Shown piece by piece: positions 58,417-64,000 of a stretch of DNA of 64,000 nt. The stretch spans positions 12,429,035-12,493,034 of the forward strand of contig OX246747.1 of NCBI GenBank assembly GCA_945910005.1. The letters run 5' to 3'. The DNA is from Isoperla grammatica. Lineage: Eukaryota > Arthropoda > Insecta > Plecoptera > Perlodidae. Position 1 is the stretch's first letter, and every line of letters starts with the position of its first letter. The translations under genes were made by a program, and so were the position numbers. The notes under the pieces were generated by a model. That model was given only the letters and a program-made list of their open reading frames with translations, made no database searches and had not been told where the DNA came from.

Positions 58417-58808
58417 GATGATTGATTGCCTTATTGGGCTTAACGTCTCATATTTTTGCAACATTGGCTAATCGAAACGATGAGCGGGTGATAATTAAGA
58501 TGAGAAAGATGATGATAAAGAATAAAGCCACATCCGAATCAGATCCATTGTACGTCGCGTGGGTCGTCATACGGGAGTCCAGCAAGGGAGGGCAGGGCCA
58601 AGTGGGAGGAGAAATATTCAATGGGTCAGTGGGGGGGTGGGGGGGGAAGGGGATTGGGGTTTGGACTGCACTTCGTCTGACTTCTCCTCCTCGACCAGTC
58701 CGGCTTGGGTGGCCCTACCAGAAGCATACGCTTCCGCCGGCATAGCTCTCGGGATCAACAAAGCACGCAAACCTGCCCACCACGATAAGGTGGCAGTCCC
58801 TGGGCAGG
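58417..58808 (-). mobile_element. SINE, A-head long form (type ii), left of the tandem duplication
   Basis: GATGATTGATTGCCTTATTGGGC, long body, G-hinge, A head to TGGGCAGG. It is more diverged in the tail than the other two SINEs bounding the duplication. Confidence 0.9.
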
Positions 58809-60574
58809 GAGAGAACATGCAAGCACTGTACAGAGTATACAGTCATTATGTAGGAGAGAGCATGCAAGCACTGTACAGAGTATACAGTCATTATGTAGGA
58901 GAGAGCATGCAAGCACTGTACAGTGTATACAGTCATTATGTAGGAGAGACTAAAACATAATTATCTTGTTTTTATACGAATTAAAACAATTTTGCATAGA
59001 TTCGGTATTTTAGTAGCTGAAGGTGAAAGTGACCATTTTAACTGTTTAGACTTAGAGACTGCAAAACCGTTTCATGCAATCTTAAACCAAAATTGTATTT
59101 TTTTTCTGAACATTCATTTCTAAGCAATTAAGGGGTATTAAACCTCAAAAATAAAGTGTAATGTTATTTTGTTTTTTATCCCCATTCTTTATTTAACTTG
59201 TTGTTTCAGATGAAAGCAACATGCGGGAAACCCGATCATCTTTCAGAAGCAGACTTCGGCAATATTTCCGTAGGGCTTCAGGTAAAAGAGTTACCAGCGT
59301 TATTATTATATTGACAACTTTCTTTGATCCATGTTTATATTAAATTTATTTTTTTGTTTATAATACAATGCCACGTTATATAATCAAGAAATATATATTC
59401 ACAAGTCTCCACTTTATATATAATATTGTTAACCATTTTCTGGGTTTTGTCACACGAAATAAATTAAGAAGGTGGTTGTGCAGGGGTGGCCGCACGAGAA
59501 ACAACGCATCGAAACAACGCATCCTTCCAACTAATAGCGGTACCGTTATATTTTATGGTTACACCTTTCTACGTCAACAAACAAGACCCCATAGATAGTT
59601 GAGACCGTGGCGAGGTTATGGGGCTTCTCACTAACATCAACTTGCAAGTATATAATATTAATGTGTAGTTAATTACGTTTAAAAATTGTGTCTGCGAAAA
59701 ACTTATTAAACTATATCAAACGTATTCTTGAATAATTGTAGTAGGCTGCAAGCCTTTATAGTATAGTTATGTTTTGAAAAAGTTCTTAAACCTTCTGCCC
59801 CACTAATGAAGTGTTTATTTTCCATTTGCAAGCCTTCTAGCTACAGTTTGTTGTTGATATAGAATTTAAGTGGGAGAAAACGGATAACCTGATAACGGAT
59901 AACGCTGCAGAGGATCAACTTTTTTACAAAGTATAGGCTATACAAAACATTGATAGTCTAAATCTAGTCCTCGGCAGCCAAATATTGAAGACAAAACGTG
60001 GATTTTCTAGAGGGGAACGTTGGGCAAGACATGTAAAGATGAAGATACAAGAAGTGCAAAGCGAGGTAACATGAATGATGGAAGGAGATTTATTGTGTTG
60101 CATGGATGCGTAGGGGGGGGGGGGGGGGGTAGAGGTGGTTTTGTCCCTGAATCCAGTTTACTCTTTGCTTCTGGTAGTTACACTGGTGACTACCATGGTG
60201 AAATGAATAGCAACAACTAAGATACAATTAAAACTAAAAAAAATTTCAACTTCAATACACCAGCTACCGAATAACTTTCTTACTCACCGGAGGGACAGGG
60301 AAGTTTTGTTTTGTTCCCTAAATCCCAATTCCAATCGGTTTTTTGTTCTCCTCGAGCGAGAAGGCTCTTAGGCCAAAAGCTTTAATAGATATCAAGGATG
60401 CCATGATAGTCTTCTCTCTGGCCGCTGCTTAGTACTCGATAAGTAACTACCATACGGAGCAACGTGACACTGCATTGTGCAGAAGAGCAATATTGAGGCA
60501 CATATTTGACTGATACATTGTATGAAACGCTGGGTACCAATTTGAGTTTCGTTTGATTGGTTTGATGACTAAAG
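58809..60574. repeat. 2.1-kb tandem duplication, copy 1 (non-SINE part)
   Basis: Nearly identical to 60959-62690. It starts with three 45-bp units (CATGCAAGCACTGTACAGAG ... GTAGGAGAGAG), contains the exon-like segment 59210-59281 and a G-run near 60114, and ends TTTGATGACTAAAGATGATT at the next SINE tail. Confidence 0.95.
59210..59281 (+). CDS. Candidate exon b (72 nt), copy 1
   Basis: Bounded by TTGTTGTTTCAG and GTAAAAGAG. In phase 1 it reads ESNMRETRSSFRSRLRQYFR then RAS, open, with length divisible by three. Ser/Arg-rich and basic; no family recognised. Its duplicate at 61314 differs by M to V and R to Q. Joined to the exon at 57578-57730 and to 63243-63365 it keeps one open frame. Confidence 0.45.
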
Positions 60575-60958
60575 ATGATTGATTGATTAATGGGGCTTAA
60601 CGTCTCATATTTATGCAACAATGGCTAATCGAGACGATGAGCGGGTGATATATGAAGATGAGAAAGATGATAATGAAGAATAAAGCCACATCCGAATCAG
60701 ATCCATTGTACGTCGCGTGGGTCGTCATACGGGAGTCCAGCAAGGGAGGGCAGGGCCAAGTGGGAGGAGAAATATTCAATGGGTCAGTGGGGGGGAAAGG
60801 GGATTGGGGTTTGGACTGCACTTCGTCTGACTTCTCCTCCTCGACCAGTCCGGCTTGGGTGGCCCTACCAGAAGCATACGCTTCCGCCGGCATAGCTCTC
60901 GGGATCAACAAAGCACGCAAACGTGCCCACCACGATAAGGTGGCAGTCACTGGGCAGG
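60575..60958 (-). mobile_element. SINE, A-head long form (type ii), between the duplicated segments
   Basis: GATGATTGATTGATTAATGGGG to GGGCAGG. The tail and body are close to the copy at 62691, consistent with duplication. Confidence 0.9.
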
Positions 60959-62690
60959 GAGAGAACATGCAAGCACTGTACAGAGTATACAGTCATTATG
61001 TAGGAGAGAGCATGCAAGCACTGTACAGTGTATACAGTCATTATGTAGGAGAGACTAAAACATAATTATCTTGTTTTTATACGAATTAAAACAAGTTTGC
61101 ATAGATTCGGTATTTTAGTAGCTGAAGGTGAAAGTGACCATTTTAACTGTTTAGACTTAGAGACTGCAAAACCGTTTCATGCAATCTTAACCAAAATTGT
61201 ATTTTTTTTCTGAACATTCATTTCTAAGCAATTAAGGGGTATTAAACCTCAAAAATAAAGTGTAATGTTATTTTGTTTTTTATCCCCATTCTTTATTTAA
61301 CTTGTTGTTTCAGATGAAAGCAACGTGCAAGAAACCCGATCATCTTTCAGAAGCAGACTTCGGCAATATTTCCGTAGGGCTTCAGGTAAAAGAGTTACCA
61401 GCGTTATTATTATATTGACAACTTTCTTTGATCCATGTTTATATTAAATTTATTTTTTTGTTTAATAATACAATGCCACGTTATATAATCAAGAAATATA
61501 TATTCACAAGTCTCCACTTTATATATAATATTGTTAACCATTTTCTGGGTTTTGTCACACGAAATAAATTGAGAAGGTGGTTGTGCAGGGGTGGCCGCAC
61601 GAGAAACAACGCATCGAAACAACGCATCCTTCCAACTAATAGCGGTACCGTTATATTTTATGGTTACACCTTTCTACGTCAACAAACAAGACCCCATAGA
61701 TAGTTGAGACCGTGGCGAGGTTATGGGGCTTCTCACTAACATCAACTTGCAAGTATATAATATTAATGTGTAGTTAATTACGTTTAAAAATTGTGTCTGC
61801 GAAAAACTTATTAAACTATATCAAACGTATTCTTGAATAATAGTAGTAGGCTGCAAGCCTTTATAGTATAGTTATGTTTTGAAAAAGTTCTTAAACCTTC
61901 TGCCCCACTAATGAAGTGTTTATTTTCCATTTGCAAGCCTTCTAGCTACAGTTTGTTGTTGATATAGAATTTAAGTGGGAGAAAACGGATAACCGAAGAG
62001 TATTAATGGAAATTTACAATATTGCGCTGCAGAGGATCAACTTTTTTACAAAGTATAGGCTATACAAAACATTGATAGTCTAAATCTAGTCCTCGGCAGC
62101 CAAATATTGAAGACAAAACGTGGATTTTCTAGAGGGGAACGTTGGGCAAGACATGGAAAGATAAAGATACAAGAAGTGCAAAGCGAGGTAACATGAATGA
62201 TGGAAGGAGATTTATTGTGTTGCATGGATGCGTAGGGGGGGGGGGGTAGAGGTGGTTTTGTCCCTGAATCCAGTTTACTCTTTGCTTCTGGTAGTAACAC
62301 TGGTGACTACCATGGTGAAATGAATAGCAACAACTAAGATACAATTAAAACTAAAAAAAATTTCAACTTCAATACACCAGCTACCGAATAACTTTCTTAC
62401 TCACCGGAGGGACAGGGAAGTTTTGTTTTGTTCCCTAAATCCCAATTCCAATCGGTTTTTTGTTCTCCTCGAGCGAGAAGGCTCTTAGGCCAAAAGCTTT
62501 AATAGATATCAAGGATGCCATGATAGTCTTCTCTCTGGCCGCTGCTTAGTACTCGATAAGTAACTACCATACGGAGCAACGTGACACTGCATTGTGCAGA
62601 AGATCAATATTGAGGCACATATTTGACTGATACATTGTATGAAACGCTGGGTACCAATTTGAGTTTCGTTTGATTGGTTTGATGACTAAA
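60959..62690. repeat. 2.1-kb tandem duplication, copy 2 (non-SINE part)
   Basis: Matches 58809-60574 throughout. It has two 45-bp units instead of three, and GAAGAGTATTAATGGAAATT inserted where copy 1 has CTGATAACGGATAAC (about 61996). The G-run is shorter (62235-62246). Confidence 0.95.
61314..61385 (+). CDS. Candidate exon b (72 nt), copy 2
   Basis: Same acceptor (TTGTTGTTTCAG) and donor (GTAAAAGAG) as 59210-59281. It reads ESNVQETRSSFRSRLRQYFR then RAS. Both splice sites and the open frame survived duplication, and because the exon is symmetrical (phase 1-1) including both copies would not shift the frame. Confidence 0.45.
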
Positions 62691-63072
62691 GATGATTGAT
62701 TGATTAATGGGGCTTAACGTCTCATATTTATGCAACAATGGCTAATCGAGACGATGAGCGGGTGATATATGAAGATGAGAAAGATGATAATGAAGAATAA
62801 AGCCACATCCGAATTAGATCCATTGTACGTCGCGTGAGTCGTCATACGGGAGTCCAGCAAGGGAGGGCAGGGCCAAGTGGGTGGAGATATTTAATGGGAC
62901 AGTGGGGGGAAAGGGGATTGGGGTGTGGGCTGCACTTCGTCTGACTTCTCCTCCTCGACCAGTCCGGCTTGGGTGGCCCTACCAGAAGCTTACGCTTCCG
63001 CCGGCATAGCTCTCGGGATCACCAAAGCACGCAAACCTGCAAACCACGATAAGGTGGCAGTCCCTGGGCAGG
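62691..63072 (-). mobile_element. SINE, A-head long form (type ii), right of the tandem duplication
   Basis: GATGATTGATTGATTAATGGGG to GGGCAGG. TGCAAACCACG replaces TGCCCACCACG, which breaks the terminal hairpin. CGCTACTTGTAGCGCGCTAC follows at once. Confidence 0.9.
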
Positions 63073-63242
63073 ACGCTACTTGTAGCGCGCTACTAAACAA
63101 CACTGTGTACAATACAAATATTGTGTTGATAGATACCAATATTTGTATTAGGTACAATACTACTGGTTACTAAATTATCTTATACGAATGGCATTTTTCA
63201 CCAGTGAAATTTTGTAAACATCTTAATTTGTCTATGTTTCAG

Positions 63243-63365
63243 GCTTGCAATGGGCAGCTGCGATAAAACATGTAAATTGCATAATAAGAAAACTAACACA
63301 TTACTGCACATTCTTCGTGGACACAGTGACAGCATTTCATCACTGGCATACAGAAAACCAATTTG
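63243..63365 (+). CDS. Candidate exon c (123 nt)
   Basis: Acceptor TCTATGTTTCAG and donor GTAGGT. In the phase that fits exon b it reads GLQWAAAIKHVNCIIRKLTH then YCTFFVDTVTAFHHWHTENQ, open for the full 41 codons. A second frame is also open and looks superficially WD40-like (LLHILRGHSDSISSLAYR), but needs a different incoming phase. No confident family in the phase-compatible frame. Confidence 0.35.
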
Positions 63366-63852
63366 GTAGGTGCAGGGATGTAAATTATTGTGAAATATTT
63401 CTGAGAAGAAGTTTTTAATTTGCTGCATTAAATGTAGTTAATTGTCTGTTATGTCTAGTCTCTAATAAATACAATTTGTTGACAAAAACCACCCCAGGGA
63501 CATGCCATGCCTATCTTAGATGATGAAATGGGGAAGGAATGCACAAGGGCTGTTAGTTCGTCTTAATCCAAGCATTCACCTCGTGACTGAGAAAAACCTC
63601 AAGAAAACCTTCAGTCAGAATTACTGGTAGTGGGTATCGAATCGGCAACCCCCGGAATTAAATTAAAGCGTTGTGCATTACACGGCGCCAGCTCTATATT
63701 GGTTCTCTAATCTTTATTTCTTCATATGTTCCTATTTTAGTTTATGCATATTATACTGTATTCATCTTAGCTAAATTTTACTTCGTATCTATTATTTACA
63801 TTTGTTTTAAATGGCCACACCTCAGATTTCTTTCCTTCCATGGCCATAAAAT
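63366..63852. other. Unassigned, with a tRNA-like stretch
   Basis: On the minus strand (63620-63695) TGGCGCCGTGTAATGCAC and GATTCGATACC resemble degenerate A and B boxes of a tRNA-derived SINE. ACCTCAAGAAAACCTTCAGTC lies next to it. No coding signal. Confidence 0.35.
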
Positions 63853-64000
63853 CAGTGTTGTAAAAGGTACTTTTGTAAAGTAATTCAGTTGCAGTTATAG
63901 TTACTTTATGAAGTAATTGAATTACTTTTCAGTTAGTACATACAATTTCTTAAAAGTGAAGCAACACCCTCCAGCGCAGCTAAAATGAAACCACCAACTT
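63853..64000. mobile_element. Left end of a hAT-like MITE (CAGTGTTGTAAAAGG), cut by the window edge
   Basis: CAGTGTTGTAAAAGGTACTT, then repeated AGTAATTGAATTACTTTT-type words in both orientations. This matches the group seen at 10692. The right end is outside the window. Confidence 0.55.

Noticed and set aside
58663..58808. Hammerhead ribozyme in the SINE head
   Set aside because: No CTGATGA...GAAA core in either strand of the head; the HDV-like topology fits better, though unproven.
63243..63365. WD40-like reading (LLHILRGHSDSISSLAYR) of candidate exon c
   Set aside because: It needs a different incoming splice phase from the neighbouring candidate exons, has no second WD unit and no W-D end. 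Kept only as an alternative frame.

Overview
The window is animal nuclear DNA almost entirely made of transposable elements and tandem repeats. There is no operon-like gene packing, open frames are short and often bounded by AG...GT splice signals, and there are long TAA, GATA, poly-C and poly-T runs. The dominant short element ends in an (AATC)n-type tail after ...GAGACGTTAAGCCC. Some copies carry a TCGTAAGAGGCGAC core that, from memory, resembles the V-SINE/RUDI type of molluscs and related animals. A marine lophotrochozoan (mollusc-like) source is my best guess; a species cannot be named from this sequence.

Layout. 1-8.3 kb: the 3' end of an R2/NeSL-type LINE, a decayed 4-kb hAT transposon (itself holding a non-autonomous hAT in its intron), then a second, rearranged R2/NeSL-type LINE with its zinc finger and part of its RT. 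SINEs and Harbinger-associated Myb/SANT-like exons follow. 8.3-19.9 kb: MITEs, a LINE ORF1 esterase fragment, two arrays of one 123-bp repeat, and a YqaJ-type nuclease exon. 20-24.2 kb: unclassified transposon remnants, a Jockey-type ORF1, and a hAT MITE packed with TATCTAGATA motifs. 24.3-27.8 kb: a 1.36-kb inverted repeat whose arms each carry a kinesin motor exon and a Harbinger transposase tail. 27.8-31.5 kb: a 17-unit 180-bp array held between two SINEs. 31.5-34.9 kb: Myb-like and Harbinger transposase exons cut up by SINEs. 34.9-38.5 kb: two satellites (124 bp and 113/115 bp). 41.9-45.1 kb: a 5'-truncated R4/Dong-type LINE sitting in TAA repeats. 46-50.5 kb: two hAT MITEs with perfect 8-bp target duplications, a 36-bp minisatellite and a broken bromodomain gene fragment. 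50.5-64 kb: SINEs, ZBED/SCAND3-like hAT, Harbinger and MULE-like remnants, and a 2.1-kb SINE-bounded tandem duplication that duplicates an exon-like segment.

The connecting theme is one SINE family with 26 copies, all in the same (minus) orientation. It occurs in three head/body combinations and as 40-75-nt tail-only copies with target-site duplications. It marks insertion order: SINEs interrupt the LINE, Jockey, ZBED-like and Myb-like frames; a hAT in turn landed in a SINE tail; and SINE-SINE recombination probably produced the tandem duplication at the right end. No intact, clearly functional host gene is visible. Coding pieces are transposase or LINE remnants plus isolated host-type exons (kinesin motor, bromodomain).
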